Origin: Microbulbifer sp. GL-2
Lineage (GTDB): Bacteria > Pseudomonadota > Gammaproteobacteria > Pseudomonadales > Cellvibrionaceae
Assembly: GCF_007183175.1 (NCBI RefSeq)
Contig: NZ_AP019807.1
Coordinates: 2,090,001 to 2,154,000 of the forward strand
Direction of reading: 5' to 3'
DNA length: 64,000 nt
The translations under genes were made by a program, and so were the position numbers. Positions within the stretch are counted from its first letter, which is position 1; the number at the start of each line of letters is the position of its first letter. The notes beneath the pieces were generated by a model that saw only the letters and a program-made list of their open reading frames with translations, had not been told where the DNA came from and made no database searches. Positions 54,275-63,165 of the stretch are shown in pieces.

Positions 54275-54305
54275 TTGCCTTACCCCTGCGGTAAGGTTGT
54301 AACTT
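54275..54305 (+). promoter_or_regulatory. CueR-type (MerR family) promoter of copA
   Basis: A perfect dyad CCTTACC-CCTGC-GGTAAGG (54278-54296) lies between a -35 TTGCCT (54275-54280) and a -10 TAACTT (54300-54305). The spacer is 19 bases, the long spacing that MerR regulators correct when bound to metal. The dyad resembles the CueR operator of E. coli copA (CCTTCC...GGAAGG). This predicts copper-induced transcription of copA and the cupredoxin gene. No cueR gene is visible in the window. Confidence 0.8.
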
Positions 54306-54337
54306 TGTCGCCAGAAACGGTTTTGCGGGAGAGCATT

Positions 54338-56581
54338 ATGGCGAATGAGCAGCAATCAGTGCAGACAGTGTTCCGCTTGAGCGGCGTAAATTGTGCCGGC
54401 TGTGTCAATAAGATCGAAGCTGCTGTACAGCAGGTGAAAGGGGTGGGGGATGCCCGTGTAAATCTCGCCGACAAGACACTTGTTGTGTGTGGCGAAGTGG
54501 ATCCCCAGGCCTGCATTGAGGCAGTGCGCTCTGCAGGTTATGACGCGCAAGTGGTACAGAGCAGCGAGCGAGAACGGCGCGAGGAGCAACGGGCAGAGGA
54601 GAGGCGCCACTACGAGCAATTACTCTGGCGATCTGCTTTTGCCCTGGGTGTCGGTGTCCCCCTGATGATCTGGGGGCTGATCACCAATAAGATGTCAGTG
54701 AATACTTTTGTGGACCAGATAATCTGGGGTGTGATGGGGCTGATTACCCTGGCGGTGCTGATTTTCTGTGGTGGGCACTTTTTTAGCGGAGCCTGGAAAG
54801 CATTACGTCATCACAGCGCGACCATGGATACCCTGGTGGCCCTCGGAACAGGCACGGCCTGGCTCTTCTCAATGCTGGTTGTCCTGGTTCCCCACTTATT
54901 ACCTGAATCTGCGCGTCATGTGTACTTTGAGGCAAGTGCCATGATTATCGGCCTGATCAGCCTGGGGCAAGCTCTGGAAGTGCGGGCCCGGGGGCGTACC
55001 AGCGCCGCGGTGGAAAAGCTGTTGGAGCTGCAGGATGTTTCGGCTCGTGTACTGCGAGATGGTAAGGAGCTGGATCTGCCTATTGAGCAGGTTCAGGCAG
55101 GAGACCAGCTGCGTGTACGGCCCGGTGAGAAAATCCCGGTGGATGGACAGGTACTGGAAGGCAGCAGCCTGGTGGATGAATCCATGCTCACCGGTGAACC
55201 GGTGCCGGTAAAAAAAGGTGCGGGCGATAGCCTGGCGGCAGGCACCCTGAATAAAAACGGCAGCCTGTTGTTCCGTGCAGAGAAAGTGGGTTCGGACACT
55301 CGTCTCGCGCAGATTATTGAAATGGTCAAAAATGCACAGGGTTCTCGGGTACCCATCGCGCGCCTGGCCGACAAAATCTCAGCGATCTTTGTGCCGATAG
55401 TAATGGTTATCGCCGTGGTAGCGGCTTTGATCTGGTTCAATGTAGGACCCGAGCCTCGCGCTGCCCATATGTTGGTAGTGCTCACCTCGGTGCTGATTAT
55501 TGCCTGTCCCTGTGCATTGGGGCTTGCTACCCCGATGTCGGTGATGGTGGGGGTTGGTAAAGGGGCTGAGCACGGTGTGTTGGTTCGCAACGGTAAAGCT
55601 CTGCAACAGTCCTGTAATCTGGATGTACTGGTTGTTGATAAAACGGGTACGCTCACTGAGGGCTCACCTCGCCTCACCGATATCGACTGCGATGGTGACA
55701 GTAATGAATTGTTGCAGCTGCTTGCGAGCCTTGAGCAGGGCTCTGAGCACCCTCTGGCTGAAGCAATTGTCAGCTCTGCCCATGAGAAAAAATTGCAGCT
55801 ACAACCCCCCAGTGACTTTGAAGCAATTACTGCCCATGGTGTGAAAGGTACTATTTCTGGAAAAGAAGTATTGCTTGGTAATACCAAATTAATGCAGAGG
55901 GAAAATATTCCAATGGGTTCCTGGGCGGTTCGTGCCGATAAGCTGGCAGAGGCCGGGCGCACGGTAATGTTCGGGGCTGTGGATGGAGAGCTGAAAGGCA
56001 TTATCGCCGTAGCCGATCCTATTCGTGATGATGCACAAGCGGCAATTACACGCCTGCGCAAGCTGGGGCTGCGAATAGAAATGCTAACTGGCGACAATAG
56101 CAGGAGTGCAGAGGCTGTCGCCAAACACTTGAATATTGACAAAGTACATGCGGAACTGCTGCCGGAAGATAAAGAGCGTATTGTTGCGGAGTTGCAGCAG
56201 GGCGGTGAGCGTATAGGTATGGTGGGCGATGGAATCAATGATGCTCCGGCGCTGGCTCGCGCGGATGTGGGCTTTGCCATTGGGGCTGGCACTGATGTCG
56301 CTATTGAAAGTGCAGATATCACCTTGATGCGTTCATCCTTACATGGTGTTGCCAATGCGGTGGAGTTATCCCGTGCGACCTTACGCAATATCAAACAAAA
56401 CCTGTTTGGTGCCTTTATCTATAACACCTTGGGAATTCCTATTGCCGCCGGAATTTTATATCCGGTAACCGGCATGTTGCTGAGCCCAATTGTGGCTGGT
56501 GCTGCAATGGCACTCTCCTCTCTTACCGTAGTCAGTAATGCGAATCGCCTGCGCTTGTTCAAACCTACAGAGGTGCACTGA
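54338..56581 (+). CDS. copA: Copper-translocating P1B-type ATPase
   Basis: 747 aa from ATG 54338 (GGGAGAG upstream). One N-terminal HMA domain has the metal-binding CAGC (GVNCAGCVNKIE, about 18-29). Eight helices surround the copper site CPC (ACPCALGLATP). The actuator loop has LTGEPVPV, the phosphorylation site is DKTGTLTEGSP, the nucleotide domain has the P1B mark SEHPLAEAI, and the hinge is MVGDGINDAPALARAD. It exports Cu(I) from the cytoplasm at the cost of ATP. Its last base overlaps the cupredoxin gene start. Confidence 0.95.
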   Translation: MANEQQSVQTVFRLSGVNCAGCVNKIEAAVQQVKGVGDARVNLADKTLVVCGEVDPQACIEAVRSAGYDAQVVQSSERERREEQRAEERRHYEQLLWRSAFALGVGVPLMIWGLITNKMSVNTFVDQIIWGVMGLITLAVLIFCGGHFFSGAWKALRHHSATMDTLVALGTGTAWLFSMLVVLVPHLLPESARHVYFEASAMIIGLISLGQALEVRARGRTSAAVEKLLELQDVSARVLRDGKELDLPIEQVQAGDQLRVRPGEKIPVDGQVLEGSSLVDESMLTGEPVPVKKGAGDSLAAGTLNKNGSLLFRAEKVGSDTRLAQIIEMVKNAQGSRVPIARLADKISAIFVPIVMVIAVVAALIWFNVGPEPRAAHMLVVLTSVLIIACPCALGLATPMSVMVGVGKGAEHGVLVRNGKALQQSCNLDVLVVDKTGTLTEGSPRLTDIDCDGDSNELLQLLASLEQGSEHPLAEAIVSSAHEKKLQLQPPSDFEAITAHGVKGTISGKEVLLGNTKLMQRENIPMGSWAVRADKLAEAGRTVMFGAVDGELKGIIAVADPIRDDAQAAITRLRKLGLRIEMLTGDNSRSAEAVAKHLNIDKVHAELLPEDKERIVAELQQGGERIGMVGDGINDAPALARADVGFAIGAGTDVAIESADITLMRSSLHGVANAVELSRATLRNIKQNLFGAFIYNTLGIPIAAGILYPVTGMLLSPIVAGAAMALSSLTVVSNANRLRLFKPTEVH

Positions 56582-56949
56582 TGGACGTGGTATTGGTGAA
56601 TATTGTTGGAGTTTTACTGATTATTGCCATTATCTGGTGGTTTTGGCTGGGACCAAAGCATAGTGCTGTAAAAGTGGTTTCTGCCGTGGATAAGCTACAG
56701 ATTTTGGTCAAGGATGGAGTTTATGAACCAGACCATATTCGTCTACCAGCTGGCCGAGCCGCGACCCTGCATTTTCATAGAGAGGACCCCAACCCCTGCT
56801 CTGAATGGGTTCTATTTCCGGACTTGGAAGTCAGTGCTGAGCTAGCCCTGCACAAGGACACGCCTGTCAATCTGCCAGCAGCAAAGCCCGGAGAGTACCC
56901 TTTTACTTGCCAAATGCAGATGTACCGCGGCACCCTGGTGCTGGAGTAG
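56581..56949 (+). CDS. Membrane-anchored cupredoxin-domain protein
   Basis: 122 aa. An N-terminal helix (about 3-24, VNIVGVLLIIAIIWWFWLG) anchors a single cupredoxin domain on the periplasmic side. Likely copper ligands are the His in TLHFHRED and the Cys with flanking Met in FTCQMQMYRG. The segment YEPDHIRLPAGRAATLHFH matches the CopA-linked cupredoxin group. The TGATG overlap with copA means coupled translation, so it may receive Cu(I) as CopA delivers it to the periplasm. Confidence 0.85.
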   Translation: MDVVLVNIVGVLLIIAIIWWFWLGPKHSAVKVVSAVDKLQILVKDGVYEPDHIRLPAGRAATLHFHREDPNPCSEWVLFPDLEVSAELALHKDTPVNLPAAKPGEYPFTCQMQMYRGTLVLE

Positions 56950-57149
56950 AGTCAGGTTGTGACGGACTCTGCTTTCAGGGTCATAGAGAAAGCAGCGGAA
57001 TGTGTAACATTTTCCAATTAATGGCGACAACTGTAAGTAAGGTCCTTGGAGTCATCTGCCGGCAGGTAATTATCTGTTGGTAGCGCATAAAGGGCTGGGG
57101 GCTGCCACAAGGCTTCTCCTTGAAAGGTTATCTACTTCCAGGTCATTGA

Positions 57150-57983
57150 ATGATGAATACTTGTTTGCGAAAACTACCATTTGCCCTTTTGGCAATTTCT
57201 TTCGTTTTTATTGCGATCGCCCTTTTTTCCGGTCAACAGGGCGGGCTTGGGTCCATCACAGCTTTTTATGGGTTTGAGAAAGGTGCAGACTTATCAGGTG
57301 TAAGTCTTGTTGCCGCCATAGTCTTTGCCTTAGCTGCATTGCTAGCATTACTATCTTTTTTCACAGAAAAATGGGTTATGCCTCTGGCACTCCTGATCAT
57401 TGCTATATCGGTGGTGCCCCTGTTAAGCCTGTTTGGCAGCGTACACTGGATTGCCGCCCTTGGTGGTTTCCCAGCAATAGGCTCCGGGCAGGGAATTATC
57501 AAGTATTTTGCCCTGGTAGCAATCGGTCTGACCTGGTTGAATCATAAAACACCTCCATCCAGAAAATTTATATGGCTGAATTATCTTCCAGTTGGTTTGG
57601 TTCTACTGTGGATAGGCGGAATGAAATTTACTGCCATCGAGGCCCAGGGAATTGAGGGACTGGTAAGCAGCTCCCCACTAATGTCCTGGCTGTATAGTTT
57701 CTTTAGTGTGCAGCAAGCATCGAATATTATCGGTATTTATGATTTGCTTGCCCTGGTGATATTGGCTATTGGCATTCATGTCCGGGTATTTTTCTGGCCT
57801 GGAGTACTATTGTGTGGAGCTGTCTTTGTCACCACACAAACCTTTCTGTTCAGTTACCCTGGAAGCTGGGATGCACCTGGAATACTGTCATCCAGTGGGA
57901 TATTTATTATCAAAGACCTTTGGTTTATTGCAAACCTAATTTTAATGATTGATATTCGCAGTCGTTTGGTTGATACACAATAA
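57150..57983 (+). CDS. DUF417 (YkgB/RclC-like) membrane protein
   Basis: 277 aa with six to eight hydrophobic segments. The conserved DUF417 stretch reads WIGGMKFTAIEAQGIEGLVSSSPLMSWLYSFF (about 155-185), followed by IGIYDLLALVILAIGIHV. E. coli relatives include YkgB/RclC of the reactive-chlorine response. It is longer than those (about 197 aa) owing to an extra N-terminal region with three helices. It lies 200 bases behind the copper pair and could be transcribed separately. Confidence 0.75.
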   Translation: MMNTCLRKLPFALLAISFVFIAIALFSGQQGGLGSITAFYGFEKGADLSGVSLVAAIVFALAALLALLSFFTEKWVMPLALLIIAISVVPLLSLFGSVHWIAALGGFPAIGSGQGIIKYFALVAIGLTWLNHKTPPSRKFIWLNYLPVGLVLLWIGGMKFTAIEAQGIEGLVSSSPLMSWLYSFFSVQQASNIIGIYDLLALVILAIGIHVRVFFWPGVLLCGAVFVTTQTFLFSYPGSWDAPGILSSSGIFIIKDLWFIANLILMIDIRSRLVDTQ

Positions 57984-58447
57984 TCCAGCTTTACAGGGTT
58001 TTTTAAATCTATTCTTAAATCCGGGGCCTGCTAGTCCCCGGGTTTCTCCAAAATCGCCTGAAACTTTGAGTCTAAACGCTAGTGATTATTGAGAGTGGTA
58101 CTTTGTGATATTCGCTCTAGTTATGATTGTTGGGCGGGTAGTAGAATAAATTGTTGCTAGTCGATTTCCAGCCATAAAATCTCATATTAAGAGGCGGGGC
58201 GAATAAAAAATAAATTGGTCCAGGCAATTGGCTGCCGAAAGAAGCGATCAAGCTGAAATTACCTGTGTGATTTCCCCTTCGTAATCTTAAAAATATATCA
58301 ACCGCCATTACTGAAAAGCAGGATTATGTTTTTTGTAAAATTACACCTATTCTCAAGTAATTAAATTTGCAGAATGCTTTTTACGGGATGCCACTCATGG
58401 ATTTTCGTTAAATTAAGCGACAAAATACTTTAGGTGAGGCAAGGGTT
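57984..58447. other. Intergenic region before the SDR gene
   Basis: About 460 bases. It holds a terminator-like hairpin at 58017-58044 and otherwise AT-rich sequence. A 63-codon minus-strand frame at 58117-58308 lacks a ribosome site and recognisable features. Confidence 0.35.
58017..58044 (+). terminator. Probable terminator after the DUF417 gene
   Basis: AAATCCGGGG (58017-58026) pairs with CCCCGGGTTT across a nine-base loop, with one G-T pair. It lies 34 bases after the stop codon. The T-run is short (TTT). Confidence 0.5.
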
Positions 58448-59191
58448 ATGGATTTGGGTATTGAAGGCAGGAATGGATTAATCTGTGGTGCGTCCAGGGG
58501 GCTAGGGTTTGCCTGCGCTAAAGCCCTGGCTAGTGAGGGAGTTCATACAACCATCGTTGCTCGAACCAAGTCAGCGCTGGATCAGGCAGCAGATACGATA
58601 GAGGGGGATTGTGGGCTAAGGCCCAGGGTCATTGTTGCAGATATTTCTGGAGAGGATGGACTGCAAAAAGTAATAAGGGAATGTGAAAATCCTGATATTC
58701 TAGTAACAAATGCGGGAGGGCCCCCAGGGCAGGATTTTAGGACCTTAACTCGTAAACAGTGGATTGATGCCCTCGATACTAATTTTTTATCTGCGGAAGC
58801 ATTAATACGTTTATATATCAATGGCATGATAAAACGTCAATTTGGGAGGATAGTGAATATCACATCTATGACGGTGAGATCACCTGTAAAAGAGTTGGAT
58901 CTCTCCAACGCAGTACGGCTGGCATTAACCGGCTATACGGCCGGTGTGGCGAGGCAGGTCATTGAACATAATGTAACGCTTAACAACCTTCTGCCGGGAC
59001 CAATTATGACGGAAAGGCTCCTGGATTTGGGCGATATTGCCAGGGATCTAATCTCAAAAGTTCCAGCGGGGCGGGCAGGGAAGCCGGATGAATTAGGGGC
59101 TGCGTGTGCATTTCTATGCAGCCAGCTGGCAGGGTTTATCACGGGGCAGAATTTGCTGGTTGACGGAGGTTATTGCTCTTTTACAGTTTGA
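58448..59191 (+). CDS. Atypical short-chain dehydrogenase/reductase-like protein
   Basis: 247 aa with the SDR cofactor motif GASRGLGFACAKAL (residues 14-27) and the NAG motif as NAGGPPGQD. The ITS serine is present (near 140), but at the position of YxxxK the chain reads SNAVR: Tyr is replaced by Ser and Lys by Arg. The group with NAGGPP often shows such changes. Normal reductase chemistry is therefore doubtful, although the fold and NAD(P) site are intact (LVDGGYCSF at the end). Substrate is unknown. Confidence 0.82.
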   Translation: MDLGIEGRNGLICGASRGLGFACAKALASEGVHTTIVARTKSALDQAADTIEGDCGLRPRVIVADISGEDGLQKVIRECENPDILVTNAGGPPGQDFRTLTRKQWIDALDTNFLSAEALIRLYINGMIKRQFGRIVNITSMTVRSPVKELDLSNAVRLALTGYTAGVARQVIEHNVTLNNLLPGPIMTERLLDLGDIARDLISKVPAGRAGKPDELGAACAFLCSQLAGFITGQNLLVDGGYCSFTV

Positions 59192-59322
59192 AGCCTTAAT
59201 GCGGTTATAAGCTAGTAATCCCGTATGGATTGAATGAAAGATGTGATCAATGAAGCTTGGGTGGTTAATATTAAATAAACACTTTTCAAGATTGGGTTTT
59301 CTCACCTGAATACTGTACATTC

Positions 59323-59878
59323 TTAAAGCCCTTGAAGTTGATAATTAGCTCTCATCGAAAAGTGGGTTCGGCAGTGCAGGTTTTTTTTTAACGTAGCTGC
59401 AGCACCTGCCCAGACAACTGGAAGACTTTCTGGGTCCAGCAGTCCAAGTTGAACAAGCATACTGGCTTGATCCCACAGGATATGTTCGTAGGCTACTTTA
59501 TCATTTCCGATTCCAACAATAACAATAAATGCTGACTCGACAAGTCTCCCAGTTGGTTCAATTCCAGGCAGCAGGTGGTCCATTTTTATCGTGTGAGTAA
59601 ATGAGATGACTAATGCATTGATAAGTCGTTCCTCACTATATATTCTTGAAATTGTTTCGAAAGTGACATCAGGCAGAAAAAAACTGTCCAATAAGGCGTT
59701 TTGAGTAGAAAGTCTGTACCCCTTGAGGACCTTGGCCGCCAAGCAAAGTCGGTATATTGAGGACGTCTGGATTGGGCGCTATAGTCGCCAAAGTTTCGTC
59801 GAGATTTCCAGCCAGCTCTGCTTGTACATATTTATCGAAGGTTGCGTCAAGTTTCTCACGTAGACCTAGGCTGGGCAT
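59323..59878 (-). pseudogene. NTF2/SnoaL-like protein gene with a frameshift
   Basis: The start (MPSLGLREKLDATFDKYVQA from ATG 59878) and the continuation (LPDVTFETISRIYSEERLI, then EHILWDQASMLVQLGLLDPE) are in different frames. They join at an A7 run on the plus strand (59677-59683, T7 in the gene): with six T the reading is GQFFLPDV, as in relatives. The joined protein (about 183 aa) resembles nuclear transport factor 2/SnoaL-like proteins with VISFTHTIKMDHLLPGI and AYEHI-DQAS motifs. It is either a broken gene or a single-base assembly error. Confidence 0.7.
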
Positions 59879-60003
59879 GCTACCTCCTGTTTAGAGAGTG
59901 CCTGTTGGTATCGTAATAGTCGGTGTTAGCACATAAGATAGCCCTTAGGTTCGCTATGCCTCCTTCTTTAGACCTGAGCAATGAATGAGTTATTTTTATA
60001 GAT

Positions 60004-60252
60004 TTACTGCCCCATAATTTTTAGTGCGATATAAGGTGCCAAAATGAAAACCAGTGTTACAATTTTGTAAGTGCTCAAAAAGTCAAAATATTTGGAATTT
60101 AATTCTTTGGTACTTATTCTGAATAGCTTGCTGTGAATAGAAGCTATTCCATCATGCATATACACAATAATGGCTGTCGCCAAAATAAGGTAACAGATGT
60201 TAATTGCTGAGGCCCAGCCTAGGAACTCAGTGATTTGAGGGAGTGTAATCAT
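60004..60252 (-). CDS. DUF6868-type small membrane protein
   Basis: 82 aa from ATG 60252 (GGAAGA upstream; the frame reaches 60264). Two hydrophobic helices (about 12-33 and 58-78) flank a polar segment with KLFRISTKELNSKYFDFLSTYK. The pattern ITEFLGWAS at the start and IVFxLAPY near the end matches DUF6868. Function is unknown. Confidence 0.65.
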   Translation of the reverse strand: MITLPQITEFLGWASAINICYLILATAIIVYMHDGIASIHSKLFRISTKELNSKYFDFLSTYKIVTLVFILAPYIALKIMGQ

Positions 60253-60303
60253 AATGTCTTCCATGCAAGTGCATCTGTTTTCCTGGTATTTGAGGCCTGT
60301 TGG

Positions 60304-60729
60304 CTATACTTTTGTTTTCATTAAATACTCTAAGTGCCCAGTGTGTTTGTCAACTTGTTCTTTAATTAGCACAAAACCTTGAGATAAGTAAAATTGATAG
60401 CTGGGAAGGTTTTCTTTATAGACAGATAATGTCAGTTGAGATCGTCGAGACTTCGCATGAGAAAGTAACTGTTTTCCTATCCCCTGTCCCTGAAGATGTG
60501 GATAAACAAAGATAGCAGCCAGTGAATTTCCGTCAAGGGAGTAAAACCCTGCTATCTCTGTATCTCTTTCATAGATATAACTTTCTGAGGATGGTATGTA
60601 GATGCTGCGCATGCTTTCTAACTGTGACTGCCAGAACTCAGGGGAAATAAAGCTGTGTGCCTTAATGGAAGCTTTCAGCCAGATATCACAAATAGTATTC
60701 GTGTCATTCGATTTGTAGTTTCTAATCAT
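60304..60729 (-). CDS. GNAT family N-acetyltransferase
   Basis: 141 aa GNAT fold. The acetyl-CoA loop is IFVYPHLQGQGIGKQLLSHAKSR (Q-x-x-G-x-G), followed by SVYKENLPSYQFYLSQGFV, the typical bulge and helix. It resembles the YjaB/PhnO-like group, with unknown acceptor. It lies with other AT-rich small genes. Confidence 0.85.
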   Translation of the reverse strand: MIRNYKSNDTNTICDIWLKASIKAHSFISPEFWQSQLESMRSIYIPSSESYIYERDTEIAGFYSLDGNSLAAIFVYPHLQGQGIGKQLLSHAKSRRSQLTLSVYKENLPSYQFYLSQGFVLIKEQVDKHTGHLEYLMKTKV

Positions 60730-61253
60730 GTGCTAAGGGTATCCTGGTTTTATTGACACGCTCTATATAAATCGGAGTCGTATTTAGGTGTTGTTTAGTT
60801 TAGCTGGAATGTTCTGATTTGTTGGGTAGGCAATTGGTCGTTAATGTTAAAAGTTTTTTCGGGGAAACCTTTTTTCTATCTGAATGCTAGTGAGCGAATG
60901 TTGGATGAGTTTTTATGATTATTCTAGTTTAGAGTCCTGTGCACCATGAAAGCATAATTTTCTGGTGATATATATTGTCTACAATATTTTCTTTCAGGTT
61001 GAGTCCGAAGCCTGAATTTATTTCGTTAACATTATAGGTATCGATAACGGGTTTTCTTGAGATTTTTCCAGCATTTAAATATATGCCCAGGTAATCTGGA
61101 TACCTTATGTTTTCTCTGGTGGATTCTTGTTGTGTGTGATGTTTAATATTAAATGGTTCATCTAATCAATTTAATTTTTATTTGTTTTTTAATCCAAAGA
61201 TTAACAGCCGAATCTGCATGTTAGGTTGATACAGCCCTGTTAACCCGAGCTTA
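60730..61253. other. AT-rich intergenic region with a possible relic
   Basis: About 520 bases without an intact gene. One minus-strand frame is open for about 75 codons (stop at 60929-60931, upstream stop near 61165) and reads protein-like (RYPDYLGIYLNAGKISRKPV), but no ATG or ribosome site opens it. It may be a 3' relic; no family is recognised. Confidence 0.3.
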
Positions 61254-61865
61254 TCAAGCCTGATAATGGCTTAAAAACATCCCTGCAGTGCGCTCGGCTA
61301 GGGCCTCTTGTTCGGCCGGAGTTAGTGGACCGGAGAGTTGTAATAGCTGTGGCCAGAAGCAGCTGCCCTTGATCAGGTTGTGAATTTGTCCGCTCGCGAT
61401 TTCTAAATCTAGCTGATTTAGGCGGCCGTCGGCTACAGCGGATTTTATCCAGCGCTGCACGCCGGTTTCATTGGCTTTAAACTTTTCCATTTCCTTGCGC
61501 AGGGCTTCCGGCTGGTGAAAGAAGTAGTCGAAGGCCATGCGGTTTAGCTCAATATACTGTGGGTTGCAGATGGTCTGTATTTCCAACTCCAGCAAGGTGC
61601 GAAGTTGTGAGTGCAGGTCTCTGTTTGGGCTGTAGTCACAGCCGGGGGACTGGGTTGCCTGCTGCCAGAGTTCGCCAATCAGGTACATGACCAGTGTCTC
61701 CTTACTGGCAAAGTGGTTGTACACTGTGCGTTTGGATACTTGGGCGCGGGCCGCCAGTTCATCCATGCTGGTACCTTGGACGCCGAGCTCCTGGAAGGCC
61801 TGTTTGGCCGCATCGATAATGGCCTGTCGCTTTAATTCACTTCTCGTCGGCTTCTTTTCATTCAT
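61254..61865 (-). CDS. TetR/AcrR family regulator, AefR-like C-terminus
   Basis: 203 aa. The helix-turn-helix is IIDAAKQAFQELGVQGTSMDEL followed by ARAQVSKRTVYNHFASKETL. The C-terminal ligand domain (about 85-200) resembles the AefR-like (TetR_C_7) type, with FDYFFHQPEALRKEMEKF. It is divergent from a metallo-hydrolase gene and probably represses it. The inducer is unknown. Confidence 0.88.
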   Translation of the reverse strand: MNEKKPTRSELKRQAIIDAAKQAFQELGVQGTSMDELAARAQVSKRTVYNHFASKETLVMYLIGELWQQATQSPGCDYSPNRDLHSQLRTLLELEIQTICNPQYIELNRMAFDYFFHQPEALRKEMEKFKANETGVQRWIKSAVADGRLNQLDLEIASGQIHNLIKGSCFWPQLLQLSGPLTPAEQEALAERTAGMFLSHYQA

Positions 61866-61969
61866 GTGGCACTCGGTATCTCTGTTTACGCCCGGCTGTC
61901 CACCTGGCGGGGAATTTCACTTAATAACTAATTTTACACTAATTGGTTTACTTTTGCCTTTTTCGTCAA

Positions 61970-61990
61970 TAAACTGCACTGTATAGTTTA
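61970..61990. promoter_or_regulatory. Candidate TetR operator
   Basis: TAAACT (61970-61975) and AGTTTA (61985-61990) form a dyad in the divergent region between the TetR gene and the metallo-hydrolase gene, 14 bases ahead of the latter's ATG. A repressor bound here would block its transcription. Support is symmetry and position only. Confidence 0.35.
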
Positions 61991-62003
61991 CCTAGTGGCA
62001 TCT

Positions 62004-63080
62004 ATGAAGAAGCGCTGTTGGTTATTAGTGGGAGTGATAGGTATGTCCATTGGTCTGTTCAATAGCTGTGCTACACAGTCTGAGAAGTTTCATAACACGG
62101 AAATCGACTACAAGGCCGGGATGGGTAAGATTGTTGATATGCTCGGCGCCTATGTCCGCGCTGAGAGGGCTGCGCCGGTACCGGCAGAGCCACTTCCCCT
62201 GCAGTCGATCACAAAGGAAATACTTACCAGCAACGAGACACAACCTACAGTTTACCGTCTGGGGCATTCATCGATATTGATTCAACTTGATGGCGAGTAT
62301 GTGCTTACTGACCCCGTATTCAGCGATCGAGCTTCACCGGTGCAGTGGTTGGGGCCAAAGCGCTTCCATCCACTGCCTCTGTCTTTGCAAGACCTGCCCG
62401 TATTGAAAACAGTAATCATCAGTCACGATCATTACGATCATCTGGATAAGGCCAGTGTGCGAACCCTGGACAAGAAGGTAGAGCACTTTATTGTACCCAC
62501 CGGTGTTGGCAGGCACTTGCAGGACTGGGGAGTTACGAAGGATAAGATCACCGAGCTTGCCTGGTGGCAGTCATTTTCTATTGGCAGCCTGCAGTTTACT
62601 GCGACCCCAGCCCAGCACTTTTCCGGACGCGGTCTTACTGACCGCGATAAAACTCTGTGGGCCAGCTGGGTGATTGCCGGGCGCGACGTGCGGATTTTCT
62701 TTAGTGGTGATAGTGGCTATTTCGGTGGCTTCCGGGAAATTGGTGAGCGCTTGGGTCCTTTCGATTTAACGCTGATTGAAACCGGGGCCTACAACGATCT
62801 TTGGAGCGAGGTGCATATGAAACCGGAGGAGAGTGTGCAGGCCCATTTGGATCTGCGCGGTCGTGCGATGGTGCCCATTCACAACAGCACTTTTGATCTT
62901 GCCCTTCACGATTGGTTTGAGCCTCTGGAGCGAGCGCAGTTGGCTGCCGAAGCCCAGGGGGTCACATTACTTACCCCTATTATCGGTGCTCCAGTAAATG
63001 TACACACGCCTGCCCCCACTCAGGCATGGTGGCGGGAGTTTATTAGGCATGGGCAGAGCGAACTGGCCGCTGGGTTGTGA
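62004..63080 (+). CDS. Exported MBL-fold metallo-hydrolase (NAPE-PLD-like)
   Basis: 358 aa from ATG 62004 (GTG 61995 is possible); no clear ribosome site. The N-terminus is hydrophobic and ends LFNSC, a weak lipobox. The metal motif SHDHYDHLD is at about 135-143, followed by the downstream His of AQHFSGRG, FFSGDSGYFGGF and the later His in VPIHNSTFDL. The GHSSILIQLDGEYVLTDPVF start places it with the NAPE-PLD-like/RomA group, which hydrolyses lipid-like phosphodiesters or has unknown substrates. It is paired with a divergent TetR gene. Confidence 0.83.
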   Translation: MKKRCWLLVGVIGMSIGLFNSCATQSEKFHNTEIDYKAGMGKIVDMLGAYVRAERAAPVPAEPLPLQSITKEILTSNETQPTVYRLGHSSILIQLDGEYVLTDPVFSDRASPVQWLGPKRFHPLPLSLQDLPVLKTVIISHDHYDHLDKASVRTLDKKVEHFIVPTGVGRHLQDWGVTKDKITELAWWQSFSIGSLQFTATPAQHFSGRGLTDRDKTLWASWVIAGRDVRIFFSGDSGYFGGFREIGERLGPFDLTLIETGAYNDLWSEVHMKPEESVQAHLDLRGRAMVPIHNSTFDLALHDWFEPLERAQLAAEAQGVTLLTPIIGAPVNVHTPAPTQAWWREFIRHGQSELAAGL

Positions 63081-63120
63081 TTTATCTAACTTCACACAAT
63101 TGCTTTCCTCGAGCCTGCTG

Positions 63121-63140
63121 GGCCGGCACTGAGACCGGCC
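63121..63140. terminator. Hairpin between convergent genes
   Basis: GGCCGG (63121-63126) pairs with CCGGCC (63135-63140) between the metallo-hydrolase and DUF411 genes. There is no T-tract on either side, so bidirectional termination is only suggested. Confidence 0.35.
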
Positions 63141-63165
63141 ACGGAAGTCTTATCATCGACAGCCC

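Noticed and set aside
54275..54337. CopA starting at the TTG at 54275
   Set aside because: This codon is the -35 element of the CueR-type promoter; ATG 54338 has a good ribosome site.
58117..58308. 63-codon minus-strand frame
   Set aside because: No ribosome site, no recognisable motif, and it lies in AT-rich intergenic DNA.
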